Below are positions 37,231 through 46,838 of a stretch of DNA of 64,000 nt, piece after piece (positions within the stretch are counted from its first letter, which is position 1; each line of letters starts with the position of its first letter). The position numbers and the translations under genes are program-made. The notes beneath the pieces are model-generated. The model was not told the origin of the DNA and searched no databases. It worked only from the letters and a program-made list of their open reading frames with translations. Origin of the DNA: Rhizopus arrhizus. Taxonomy: Eukaryota; Mucoromycota; Mucoromycetes; Mucorales; Rhizopodaceae. The stretch is taken from positions 2,170,001 to 2,234,000 of the forward strand of contig JAKZZE010000004.1 of the NCBI GenBank assembly GCA_024220505.1, written 5' to 3'.

Positions 37231-40200
37231 TGTCATTATTAATGACTATAAACTCACGCAAGGCTTTTACGTTACTATCCTTAAATGGCAATAGCTTTTT
37301 TAAGAGTAGTAACCCATCTTCACGACAACATCTCATCCGGTACATTCGCTCTTACAATCCTACTTTTGTCGCTCTTCAAGAAATTGATGGCAGTGACGCT
37401 AACAATGCTCAACATTTGAACATCTTACATAAACAGTTCTGTAGTCAACAGTCTTTATGGACTAAATATTGCGGCCTACTCTGTTTTGATCCCCAGTACT
37501 CCTTAACTCGTATTCCTCTCCCTGAGGATTCGCGATGCATTTTAGCTCAAGTATCACACGCCACTGGAAACATGGCTCCTTTTCACATTTTGGTGATCTA
37601 TGCCCCGGCTTCCTCTCATCGTGCTCGACTTGAATTCTTTAACACTTTATTGACTTTTCGACAACTATCTCCACTTGATCCTCTTTCTTGTATAGATCGC
37701 ATGATTATTGCGGGAGATTTCAACTACTCCTTGCCACCGTCTTCATCCTCACAAGGTTCTCGTGCACCAGAACGTTGGCTGCATTTTTTACAGTGTCATT
37801 TTCAAAATGTCATGGCTGAACTTCGATCTTTGGATACGGCTACTTTTCGCCGCGGTGCAACTACCAGGTCTACCATTGATTATATATATCTATCATTGGA
37901 TATGGCTATCAACTATGTAGATGCTGATGTCGACTTTGTCAATTCATCTTGGACTGACCACGCTCTGATGACGGTTACTCTGAAAGCCGATCTCCTTACT
38001 GACACGGGACCAGGTATTTGGAGGGCGAATCCTGTGTTCACGCGAAGTAAAGCGTACCGTCAGAAATTGGCGAGTATGCTTACAAAACTATACGACCAGC
38101 AAATTGCCACGTCCTCATCGTCTCCTCAAGAACTATGGGATATGGTAAAAACTAAAGTTAAACATTTTACTCGCAAATTCGGTCGACAGCACGTTGATTG
38201 GAGGAAACAACAGTTGGTGGCGCTCCAACGTAAACGTCAACGATTACTTAGGGGCAAAATTCCCTCCTCACTCTTGGCTATACACCTACCACGCGTTGAA
38301 CAGCAAATTCAGATACTACAAGAGGAGGTTACTTCGATTGCCATTTTGAAAGCAGAGAGAACCTGGCGGGAAAAGGGCGAGACTGATGCCGGGTACCTTA
38401 AGAAATCTGTGGCGACACGTCAACTACAACGTTCAATTCCTCTTCTAGTGGATCCTTCTACAGACTCGGTTTGCTCTTCTCGTTCGCAAATGTTGGAGGT
38501 CACCGAACGTTTTTATGGGGATTTATACTCAGCTGACGATATCTGTCCTACCTCGTTGGACAAAATGGTTACCAATATTCCTCCTTCTTGTCGGCTTTCT
38601 GAAGACGACGCAGACATGATGACGCATCCATTCGAGTTGTCTGAGATCCTTGATCAAGTGAAACGCTCACCGAAAGTCAGTAGTCCTGGTACAGATGGCC
38701 TGTCGTACGTTTTTTTTAATCTGATCTTTAAACATCCGAAGTATACCGAGTTGATCTTACGTGTCTTTAACGATGCTCTGTCTTGTAGTCTTTTCCCTAG
38801 CTCTTGGCTTGAAACATGCGTCTGTCTTCTTCCCAAAAAAGGTGATCTTACACTCCTTAAGAATTGGCGACCAATTACGTTGATCAACTGCGATGCCAAA
38901 ATCTTCACACGCTTACTCAACTCTCGTCTTGTTTCTGTGGCCTCTTCTCTCATCTCGCCCTGGCAGAGTGGGTTTATGAAAGGCCGTTTTATTGCAGATA
39001 ATGGAGCTTTGGCGCAGATTACTCTCGAACAAGCTTCTCTACGGCAGTCTAAAGAGATTGGTTTGCTATGTGACCAAGAAAAAGCCTACGACCGAGTACA
39101 TCCGGACTATCTTCGTGCCGTTTTGGTTCGTTTTGGCTTCCCTGCTCAATTTGTTTCTGTTATTGATGGTCTTTTCTATGGTACATCCATGCGTGTAAAT
39201 GTTAACGGATACCTTACCCTTCCCGTTTCCCTTGGTCGTGGTTTACGTCAAGGTGACCCCATCAGTCCACTTTTGTTCAACTTGGCCATGGAACCTCTTG
39301 TGAAAGCGATCAGTCAGTCCTCTGACATTAAGGGCTTCAGTGCTCCGCCTCTGTCACTTTCATCCATCAGTGCTCCTATATTCGGCCCTTCTGGTCTCCA
39401 GCCCATAAAAGTTCTGGCTTATGCCGATGACTTACTGATATACTTGCAAGACCAGTCCGATCTTGACGAAGTTCAGCGTTTGATTCAGTGTTACAACCAA
39501 GCGTCCAATGCAAAGATGAATTTTGAAAAAACAGTCGCTTTTTCCGTGTCTGGTCTACCTCATCCTCACTGGCTACCTGCTCTTGCTTCACATGGCATTA
39601 CAAAATGGCATGACCGGCGATCTCCTGAACCTCTAACTTACCTTGGGTACCCTTTGGCACAGTCAACTGGCCAACGCCAATTTTACCAAGACCAATTGAT
39701 TGCGAAGGTGTCTCGCGCGTGTGACATTCATAAACAACGTAATCTCTCGGTCCGTGGTCGTGCAACTGTACTCAATACATTGATCCTGTCGACTCTCTGG
39801 CATGTACTTCGCGTCTCATGGGTTAGTCAACATACTCTTGGAATCCTTCGTAAACTCTGCCGTGAGTTCCTTATGTTTCGCATTTTCCCTTCGGTATCCT
39901 TTGATGTGCTTCAGTTGCCTTTGACAATAGGCGGTCTCGGTATTCTGGATCCGACATCCCAACAAATGGCTCTCCAGTTTCGTTGGCTTACTCCATTGCT
40001 ACAGCATAGCTATCCTCGGTCTATTGTGTCTCGTTGGATTGCTGCTCACATTGCAAGTATATCGCCTATCGCGCTCCCTGATCACCGGCTGCCTTTTCTT
40101 TTTGCTCCAGTTCGTCGAGGTCTTCTGCATCCGTCTCGACCTGGTATCTGTCCTATTCTGTTTAAAGCCTTTGACGCTATGTTTGATCCAGCTACAGTTT

Positions 40201-41171
40201 CCAATGAAATGAATGCACCTTTTGATCAACAAGGTCCCATCCCTCTGCATTATGTTCTAGATTTACCGTTGTCTGCTGTGGTGCTATGGCCTCCTGAGAT
40301 ACCTATACGCCAGCAGCGTTCTTTTGACAACCTTTTGGTCCAAGATGCCTTTGTCTTTGATGAAGAGATTTCTTGTGTCCGAAATAAAACGTCCAGTTCG
40401 ATTAGACATCCCATTACCATTGGTCGAAATCGCATTCTTAAGCTTCTTCGTTGGATCAGCACTGGTACTGTCTCTTTGGCTCCATTCCTTGGTCGTTATT
40501 GTCTTCCTCTTCCCTCCGGGGCCCCTTTGGCTTTTGATGAAGCCGCTCGGTTTGATGCATTTTGCAATTCCCTCCTCTCCTGTTACTTAGATGTTCGTAC
40601 ACGGGTTATCTCTCCGAAAACCTATCGTGCAGTCCGTTACAGTCGGCTTATGGCATCCTTTTCTGAATCTTCTCCGGTTCACCTTCGCTCTGCAATTTTT
40701 TGGAAATCTTTCTGGCGTCAGCCCGTTCCTCTTGCAATACGCAATCCTTGGTATAGATTGCTTCAGAACAAATTTCCTTGTGCTGAACTTTTGCATAAAG
40801 TGGTTCCTGCGTTGTGTCCTCCCCACTGTCGTCTTTGTGGCACTAATACTATGATCGAAGACCCGGAACACTTTTTAATACTTTGTCCACGAAAATTACT
40901 GGTCTGGGTACAAGTATGGGACAGGTTTTTTAGACGGACCCCCTTCTCCTATCAAAAAGTTGCCCAGGCAGTTTTTGATTTGCATTTCCCACAGCAACGA
41001 TTATCTATGGTAAATAATGGCAGCATCATTGGTTGCACCATTCTTGCGATCTGGAAAGCTCACTGGCGCTTCATTTTCGATAGTGCTCCTTTTGACCCCG
41101 GACAGGTTTTCCAAACCATCCTTGCTACTGTTGGCCCTCTTCGGGCTAACATCCGCCGCTCTCCTTTGTAA
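37218..41171 (+). CDS. LINE ORF2: AP endonuclease, reverse transcriptase and C-terminal zinc knuckle
   Basis: 1317 residues with no interruption. The endonuclease domain begins at once: LSLNGN, LQEIDG, GDFN (166-169), STIDYI and the SDH-like TDHAL. The RT domain follows, with KNWRPITLIN, SGFMKGRFIADN, DQEKAYDRV, LRQGDPISPLLFN and the catalytic YADD at 735-738. Near the C-terminus a C-x2-C...EHF...C knuckle, then AIWKAHWRFIFD, mark the conserved LINE tail. Two starts are possible, ATG 37218 inside ORF1 or ATG 37230 in the TAATG stop/start overlap. The latter fits termination-reinitiation as described for the silkworm LINE SART1. The protein would nick the target and prime reverse transcription there. 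Confidence 0.94.
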   Translation: MGFIMSLLMTINSRKAFTLLSLNGNSFFKSSNPSSRQHLIRYIRSYNPTFVALQEIDGSDANNAQHLNILHKQFCSQQSLWTKYCGLLCFDPQYSLTRIPLPEDSRCILAQVSHATGNMAPFHILVIYAPASSHRARLEFFNTLLTFRQLSPLDPLSCIDRMIIAGDFNYSLPPSSSSQGSRAPERWLHFLQCHFQNVMAELRSLDTATFRRGATTRSTIDYIYLSLDMAINYVDADVDFVNSSWTDHALMTVTLKADLLTDTGPGIWRANPVFTRSKAYRQKLASMLTKLYDQQIATSSSSPQELWDMVKTKVKHFTRKFGRQHVDWRKQQLVALQRKRQRLLRGKIPSSLLAIHLPRVEQQIQILQEEVTSIAILKAERTWREKGETDAGYLKKSVATRQLQRSIPLLVDPSTDSVCSSRSQMLEVTERFYGDLYSADDICPTSLDKMVTNIPPSCRLSEDDADMMTHPFELSEILDQVKRSPKVSSPGTDGLSYVFFNLIFKHPKYTELILRVFNDALSCSLFPSSWLETCVCLLPKKGDLTLLKNWRPITLINCDAKIFTRLLNSRLVSVASSLISPWQSGFMKGRFIADNGALAQITLEQASLRQSKEIGLLCDQEKAYDRVHPDYLRAVLVRFGFPAQFVSVIDGLFYGTSMRVNVNGYLTLPVSLGRGLRQGDPISPLLFNLAMEPLVKAISQSSDIKGFSAPPLSLSSISAPIFGPSGLQPIKVLAYADDLLIYLQDQSDLDEVQRLIQCYNQASNAKMNFEKTVAFSVSGLPHPHWLPALASHGITKWHDRRSPEPLTYLGYPLAQSTGQRQFYQDQLIAKVSRACDIHKQRNLSVRGRATVLNTLILSTLWHVLRVSWVSQHTLGILRKLCREFLMFRIFPSVSFDVLQLPLTIGGLGILDPTSQQMALQFRWLTPLLQHSYPRSIVSRWIAAHIASISPIALPDHRLPFLFAPVRRGLLHPSRPGICPILFKAFDAMFDPATVSNEMNAPFDQQGPIPLHYVLDLPLSAVVLWPPEIPIRQQRSFDNLLVQDAFVFDEEISCVRNKTSSSIRHPITIGRNRILKLLRWISTGTVSLAPFLGRYCLPLPSGAPLAFDEAARFDAFCNSLLSCYLDVRTRVISPKTYRAVRYSRLMASFSESSPVHLRSAIFWKSFWRQPVPLAIRNPWYRLLQNKFPCAELLHKVVPALCPPHCRLCGTNTMIEDPEHFLILCPRKLLVWVQVWDRFFRRTPFSYQKVAQAVFDLHFPQQRLSMVNNGSIIGCTILAIWKAHWRFIFDSAPFDPGQVFQTILATVGPLRANIRRSPL

Positions 41172-41305
41172 AATTTATTACACTGCGAGTCTTTTTGATT
41201 TTATTATTCGCCGTTTATCAAAAGCTCACCCCTATCTCATACGTGACTTTTTCTTTATTTAATAATAAACCTTCGGCCTAAAAGCCCCTACAAAAAAAAA
41301 AAAAA

Positions 41306-41320
41306 AATCAATGTTAATGG
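41306..41320. repeat. Right target-site duplication of the LINE
   Basis: An exact copy of 35733-35747, following the poly(A) tail at 41293-41305. Confidence 0.92.
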
Positions 41321-42000
41321 TAAGTTTTTATAATTTACTCAGTGAAACGGTTGATAGAAAGGCATGACAACGTCTAGTAGGCAAACGAACCTGCTGGCCT
41401 TCGCGTCATCACAACTCCCTATAGGAATCTGGCGGTTCGCTGACTTTTTTTATTTATTTATTTATAGGTTTGGTATTGTCTCTGTAGCCTTAATAGCTTC
41501 TATACATTTGCTTTGAAATAAAATTGCTTTTTTTTTTCTCTTAAGAACCAATTTTTATTTTATTTTTAATGATGTAGCTATGTTATTCCTTCTTATAAGT
41601 ATATCTTGATTTCGGCTGCTACTTGAAATGCCCTCCAGGGAAACATAGGAAGTTTAAGGACAATCTCTTAATCTATTGGCCTTCTTTATATGCATTCATT
41701 AGGCTATTCTTTTTTTTTTTTTAATAAAAAGCATGATATCACTAAAAATACATACAATTTATAAATTAAGACTATGAAAATTATAAAACTGTTTAAAATG
41801 GGATATAACATATACTATGAAAGGGGAATAATGAACTTTAGGGAAAAATAATAAAAATAACATATGAACTCAAAGAATTATAATTAGTGAGAAGGATGAT
41901 AAAAGCAGTTGTATCTCGTTCTATCAACTGTTTTCTCAGTAATTGCTTTTAGTATTTTAGGCTCCAAAGTACCGTTGTTACTATTTGCAGCTGTTGTTGT
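41321..42000. other. Intergenic between LINE and the PD-(D/E)XK-like gene
   Basis: The first part is the displaced former upstream flank of SPC2. No open frame of interest was seen. A short GC-richer segment at 41370-41450 stands out from the AT-rich background but does not fold as a tRNA by eye. Confidence 0.5.
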
Positions 42001-43141
42001 TCATATGTTATCTTTAGAGTAACAGTTATTATAAATTGTTTCTAATATATTGTACAAACGGTCAAAGTATGGAACTAACTGTGGTAATTCATCAAGTGAA
42101 ATGGGGAGTCTTAGAGTGTTCAATTCAGTCATAACACACACACCATCAACATTTTGACATGTATAGAATTGTAAATTGGTGCCTAAAGTTTATGGTGATG
42201 TAAGTAGCCAGTTGCCAGACAATACATTTATCGGTCTACTAAATATACAATTTACCAATAGCCATCACTTGGAAAGATTTATTTAAATTGTATTTGTAAA
42301 GGGCAGTCTTATCAAAGACCCCTAAACGATACAAATCAACATTTATCTTATGGTGATTGGTAGCATAATCAATTGTTTTTATTTCGACATAGCCAATAGT
42401 TCTATGATCATTCTCAATACAACCATCTGGTCTATTATTAGTGACTATTGGTTGGTCTTCATTATTATTGCAGGTAAAAGTAGTTGTGTTAATCCATTTA
42501 AAAAGCATGTTATCGTCTTCATTACTGTCAAACAAGGATTGAAAGAATGGTTGCAAATAACGAGTACACAACTCATGCTCCTTTACTTTCTTCTGTTGTG
42601 TGTTGCTTGGAAGGGTTTCAACTAATGTTTTGAAGCATAGCAATAACTTGACAAGTATTGGATCCATATCTTCAGTTAAAGTATTAATAACCTTTTTCAA
42701 GGCATTCATCTTGGTCAACACTCCGTTGCTGAGGTCGTTGGCAATGTCGATTAAGTTAATAATAATATCCTTTGATACTTTTCGATCTGCAAATTTAAAT
42801 TTTAGGCTTTCAAAAATATTCTTTCGAATACTATCAATGCTTGCGGTTTTGAAATAATTATCCAATTCAGTGTCATAGACATTTTTTTTAACTATCAAAA
42901 TATTTGATAAGGCAAGGATTTGTTGAAGATTGGACTCGTAACTGAGCAATTTTGAGTCGTTAATACTGTTGAAAGTGTCAAGTTTGAAATCAAAGAATGC
43001 CTTTTGAAAACTACTGTGATTTCTGCTGCTATTACCGACACAGTTTTCTCTAAGCAGACTCTTTGCTTCATCTAAAGTTATCGTTTCTACACTTTCAGCG
43101 ACTGAAGAGGTTGACAGAAAAAATGTTTGGACATTAATCAA
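42001..43141 (-). CDS. PD-(D/E)XK nuclease-like protein, lineage-specific, 5' end unresolved
   Basis: A long open frame (43141-42256) is joined by a 73 bp GT-AG intron (42183-42255) to a second exon ending at 42001, giving about 355 codons. The N-terminal half is helical. The C-terminal half has RPDGCIENDHR followed after a short gap by GYVEIKT, which fits the PD...(E)xK catalytic pattern of restriction-like nucleases. No ATG opens the frame: it stays open to 43183 with no start, so an upstream exon or truncation is likely. I recall no named family; similar unannotated proteins may be multicopy in Mucorales, but that is inference. A truncated LINE insertion begins 160 bp upstream and an intact LINE lies 680 bp downstream. 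Function could be DNA cleavage, or a dead fold used for binding. Confidence 0.6.
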
Positions 43142-43302
43142 TAACTTTTCTTTGAAAGAACTACTTAAAAATCCAAGTGAACATCAGACAATCATAGCAT
43201 TAGACAAATGATGGGTTTTGTGTATGTGCTGTGTATTTCAAAACTCCTCTTGATAGTGTCCTTCACATTTCTTTCGCTAGTACTTTAAATAAAAAAAAGG
43301 TG

Positions 43303-44540
43303 TTGGGTCCCAAGTGCCTATACTTTTGGATTATCGCCAGGCGTTTGTTTTTCCTTCCTTACGACCTAAGGCTTTGGCCCAATCCTTTGATGGTGTCTTC
43401 TCCTTATTTTTCACGGCTGTGGATAATCCTCTGCATCTCTTTGACCAGGTCGTCATCAACCCTCAAACAGCTCTATGCCTCAAGCTGGGTGATGTTTCTG
43501 TTTTCTCGTCCTCTTGTCCATTACCGAAATCGATGGCTCAGCTGCCTTGTTCCTTGGCTTACAAATTCGATCCTACCAAGGGAAGATTACAACCGAAGCT
43601 CCCCGCCGAAATCTCCATTCACCCCTACCTAACTAAACGGTTTTTAAAGTGGGCTCGACTTGATCAACTGAAGCTTCAACCATTATTTATTCGAGCTTTC
43701 CTGCGTCCTCACTCATCGTTTATTCCAGTGACCCACTCTCTAGTCGATATGTCCCCTTTTCTGGTTACAATGTCCTTAGTTGATCATCCTGGGGTCCGCC
43801 TCCGTCTCACCTCTCGACGTTATCGTTATTTATGTTGTCCATCAGAATCTTCTTCAAACCTTTATCCGTATCTTACCTCCTCCAAATGGCTCGCCTTATG
43901 GCGCTTCCCTCTTAGACCGCAAAGCCGTGACATCTGGTACAGGCTACTTCATAACAAACTGCCTTGTCGATCGAACCTGTATTGGACGTCAAAAATTTGT
44001 CATATTTGCACTGCACCAGAAGAAACACCATCTCATTTCCTCTTCGAATGTCCTCGCAAACTTGCCGTTTGGTCGTCCCTCTGGGTCTCGCAGTTTGAAC
44101 AGCCTTTCTCGATCTTTTCGTTACGATGCGCCCTTTTTCTCTTGCAGTTTCCTACATGCCGCTCCACTGCTATTCAAGAGCCTTCAATCTTCTTTGGTTG
44201 TATCTTGTTAGCTGTCTGGCGCAACCATTGGTCCTCGATCTTCGATCAACGTCCTTTTACCACTTCTGCCACAATAAGTTCTGCTAATCAACTTTTGTCT
44301 GCCTCCTTGCAAGAACAACTCATTTCCGGTGGAATCTCTCCTGTACCTCTTCCGCATTTAGTACTGCCGGGTTATTCATCTCGACGTCGATCTCATACTT
44401 ATATGGGTGATCTCTCTTTCAACTAAATTATTTCATAAAACAAAACACAAAAACAATTTAAAATCCTTAAAATCTACAAAACATATCACGTGCCATTTGA
44501 AATCGATACTTAATAAACTCAGAGACTTGTCTCCTTTAAA
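43303..44540 (+). mobile_element. 5'-truncated LINE copy with target-site duplication
   Basis: Sequence resembling the end of LINE ORF2 begins abruptly at about 43303 and ends in an A-rich tail near 44538-44548. AAAT-A(8)-GGTG at 43287-43302 matches AAAT-A(7)-GGTG at 44545-44559, a target duplication differing by one A. Sequence identity to the intact LINE is limited at protein level, so this is another LINE family. Confidence 0.8.
43314..44426 (+). CDS. C-terminal fragment of LINE ORF2 (370 codons, still open)
   Basis: One uninterrupted frame encodes the part after the RT domain. It includes DIWYRLLHNKLPC, the knuckle CHICTAPEETPSHFLFECPRKLAVW and LLAVWRNHWSSIFDQRPF. No endonuclease or RT is present. 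It is a remnant of a 5'-truncated insertion and is probably not a functional gene, although its frame is intact over 1.1 kb, which points to a young insertion. Confidence 0.8.
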   Translation: MPILLDYRQAFVFPSLRPKALAQSFDGVFSLFFTAVDNPLHLFDQVVINPQTALCLKLGDVSVFSSSCPLPKSMAQLPCSLAYKFDPTKGRLQPKLPAEISIHPYLTKRFLKWARLDQLKLQPLFIRAFLRPHSSFIPVTHSLVDMSPFLVTMSLVDHPGVRLRLTSRRYRYLCCPSESSSNLYPYLTSSKWLALWRFPLRPQSRDIWYRLLHNKLPCRSNLYWTSKICHICTAPEETPSHFLFECPRKLAVWSSLWVSQFEQPFSIFSLRCALFLLQFPTCRSTAIQEPSIFFGCILLAVWRNHWSSIFDQRPFTTSATISSANQLLSASLQEQLISGGISPVPLPHLVLPGYSSRRRSHTYMGDLSFN

Positions 44541-44559
44541 AAAAAAATAAAAAAAGGTG

Positions 44560-45007
44560 AAGAAATAATCATATCTCTTTTAAAAATATAAGCTGTTCTT
44601 ACTAAATTTTCTGGACTTCATAAAATCATTTGAATATTTTAACGCACAATAAGCAAAACTTCTTTATATGAGCTTCGTTTCCCATTAATTAAAAAAAAAT
44701 TAAAAAAAGATTATTATCTGATTGATAGAGTTTAAAACCATGCTTGGTTTAGTAGAGTATAACTCTGTGAAGCTGCAACGCTTGGACGTTATGTAAAGAT
44801 GACGAATATAGAGATAATCATATATAACAATGCTCTTTTCTAAATATACATAAATCATTGCTCTTTCAATGATAAGCTAATTTTTATCAACATTGGGTAT
44901 GGAGTAAACTGTTACTGGTACTAATTCATTTTATATACACCTTCTTTATTTGCTAAACTAAATCTTCAGAGCGCTTCTCCTGAAAAAACACTAGGTTTTC
45001 GCTTTTG
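44560..45007. other. Intergenic, AT-rich
   Basis: Nothing recognisable; it includes the 3' flank of the cyanase gene. Confidence 0.6.
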
Positions 45008-45800
45008 TTACCAATGTTTGTATGGTAAAAATTTACCATCCAAAGTTATTTTCACACGATCGCCTTCAGAATCCTCTACCTAAAAAGTCATACAAGATCA
45101 GCATGCGAATTTCCCTTAAATAGTAACGATTTTACCCTATCGACATGAGCTTTGAAATCAATAGCAGACATAATACCATCACCAAACTACAAAAAGAATT
45201 GGGTTAAGGTATGAATATTTGTTAGTAATAATAGAAAACCTTTTCATGTATAATAGCTTTAAGAGGATATCCATAGACTTGAATCATTTCAAAAAGTCTA
45301 TACAATGTAGGATCTGTTGGAGGCATTGAGATAATCCTATTATCACATGTTAAATAAATGCCCTCACTTTGCTATTTATCAAAACTTGCCCTCCTCTTGT
45401 AGGATAATAATGGCTTCCAAGCTCTTCAGCCAAGTGTTGTGTAGGTACATTAAGTACAGCTGATAAGCTACGAATTTGGTCATCCGTAGGTTTGGCCTAT
45501 ATGTACGCGTCATGAAATTAATAAATAAAACGATTAAACGCATCTATTATGTACCTGTCCATAAAAAATAGCTGCTGCGAAAACTTCATCACATCCAATA
45601 GCCTCACCAATTTGTTGAAAACTAACTTTTACTTATTACACTACATGTGTATTGAGTTTGTTTTATTATTTACCTGAGTTTTCTTGTGTCCTTTGCTAAA
45701 AACATACGTTGTTGTAATGGGCTAAGGTGTATTTGGTTCTATATTGTCTCTTTACTAAACAGATAACTCACATTGCTACTAATCCGCAACTTACATTCAT
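45008..45800 (-). CDS. CYN1: Cyanate hydratase (cyanase)
   Basis: Seven exons (45800-45772, 45721-45674, 45621-45555, 45496-45390, 45336-45240, 45186-45136, 45079-45008) give 157 codons, 156 residues, exactly the size of the E. coli enzyme. Cyanase converts cyanate and bicarbonate to ammonia and CO2. The catalytic trio is visible: Arg97 and Glu100 in LYRLFEM and Ser123 in GDGIMSAID. The helical N-terminal domain ([21 protein letters not shown]) is linked to the catalytic core by PTRGG and PPTDP. The protein ends [10 protein letters not shown]. The intron 45337-45389 must start with GC (GCAAGT), because the nearby GT leaves the frame wrong. The gene is in no long open frame and is only seen after splicing. 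It lies among LINE remnants but looks intact. Confidence 0.92.
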
Positions 45801-46265
45801 CTGTTTTGGTTTTTTTTATCTTGGGAATAAAAAACGAAATCTCCGTTCAATACGAAAAATAATGCCGTAATGACAAACTTCAATTTCCGACGGTAAATCA
45901 AAAAGGGTTGGTGGAGAAGAAAGATTTAATGCAAATAATTAAGTCTTACAAGCAGAAGATGCCTCATAAGTAAGCCATAGGGCTTGATTTTTTATACAGC
46001 ATCTTAGATTATATACACATCAATGCTTTTGTATCATACGTAGCTGTTATTGTGATAAAAAATCCAAAAAAATCTGTACCCTATTTAAACTGCGAGCAAT
46101 AGAGCGCCATTAACTTTTTATTATTCAGATGTTTTGATTTTTTTTTTTAGGGGAGTGATCTCCGGTTTTATTTAAAGTCCTTAAATCGTCGCAATGAGTG
46201 GGTAGAAAGACTGGGAATATTAAGGATACAAGAACAAGAAAGAAAATACAAATAGAAAAGGGGCA

Positions 46266-46838
46266 AATCTAAGAAAGATCATAGTTCAGGATAGAATCTA
46301 AATGTTGGATAGCGGTCAGAGTGGCTTTGGTTATGTTGGCGGAAACAGGTTGTACATCATCGAAAACAAAACGCCAGTGGGCCTGCCAAATGCTTTGAAG
46401 AGTACAGGCAAAAACTTGATACAGTGACAATTTTGGGTTCGGAGAAGACGGTAGAGGTGCCGTTGATGGTATTTTGAGTCGCTGGAGCCGATATAGAATG
46501 GCAGGATATCGTTGTCGAAGTAGTCTCGCAGGAAAAAAAGCTGTGATGATTTGGTTTCAGACAGTAGATTTGATAGGACACAAATCTGCGAAATGAGCAA
46601 TGCATTCAAGAGTAGGTGATTCAGCAGGACAGATTTGGCAGTTGGGTGTGGGTTTAAGGGTAGTATGTATCGATTCAAAATCTGTTTTGTTGGAAGTTTC
46701 TTGTGGATTAAGCGGTACCAGACGGTGCGTGCTTTGAAAGGGATTTGTAGACGCCAAAAGAATTTCCATTTATTAGGTGGTAATACGACGAGATCAGGAG
46801 GCAGTTTTGTTTTGATTTTTGTTATTAACCTTATATAG
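46266..46838 (-). pseudogene. LINE ORF2 3'-end relic
   Basis: The minus strand shows, across frameshifts, TVWYRLIHKKLPTK-like sequence, a knuckle CQICPAESPTLE, then SIWQAHWRFVFDDVQPVSAN. The latter is the conserved LINE tail. At least two frame changes separate these blocks. It is a third decayed LINE remnant within 16 kb. Confidence 0.75.

Larger units (their letters stand above)
35748..41305 (+). mobile_element. Intact two-ORF non-LTR retrotransposon (LINE, APE-endonuclease type)
   Basis: A 5.56 kb element is bounded by an identical 15 bp target-site duplication and ends in a run of about 15 A bases. Both ORFs are uninterrupted. The left border falls one base before the ORF1 ATG, so there is essentially no 5' UTR. 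Either the copy is 5' truncated or this is the natural end. Presence of an AP-type endonuclease, one RT domain, a C-terminal Cys/His knuckle and no recognisable RNase H domain suggests an L1-like lineage. Clade placement needs a tree. Confidence 0.93.

Noticed and set aside
38654..38953. Antisense frames across the LINE ORFs
   Set aside because: Shadows of the 1317-residue ORF2; no independent motif.
41370..41450. GC-richer segment considered as a tRNA
   Set aside because: No acceptor stem or T-loop GTTCRANNC in proper spacing could be found.
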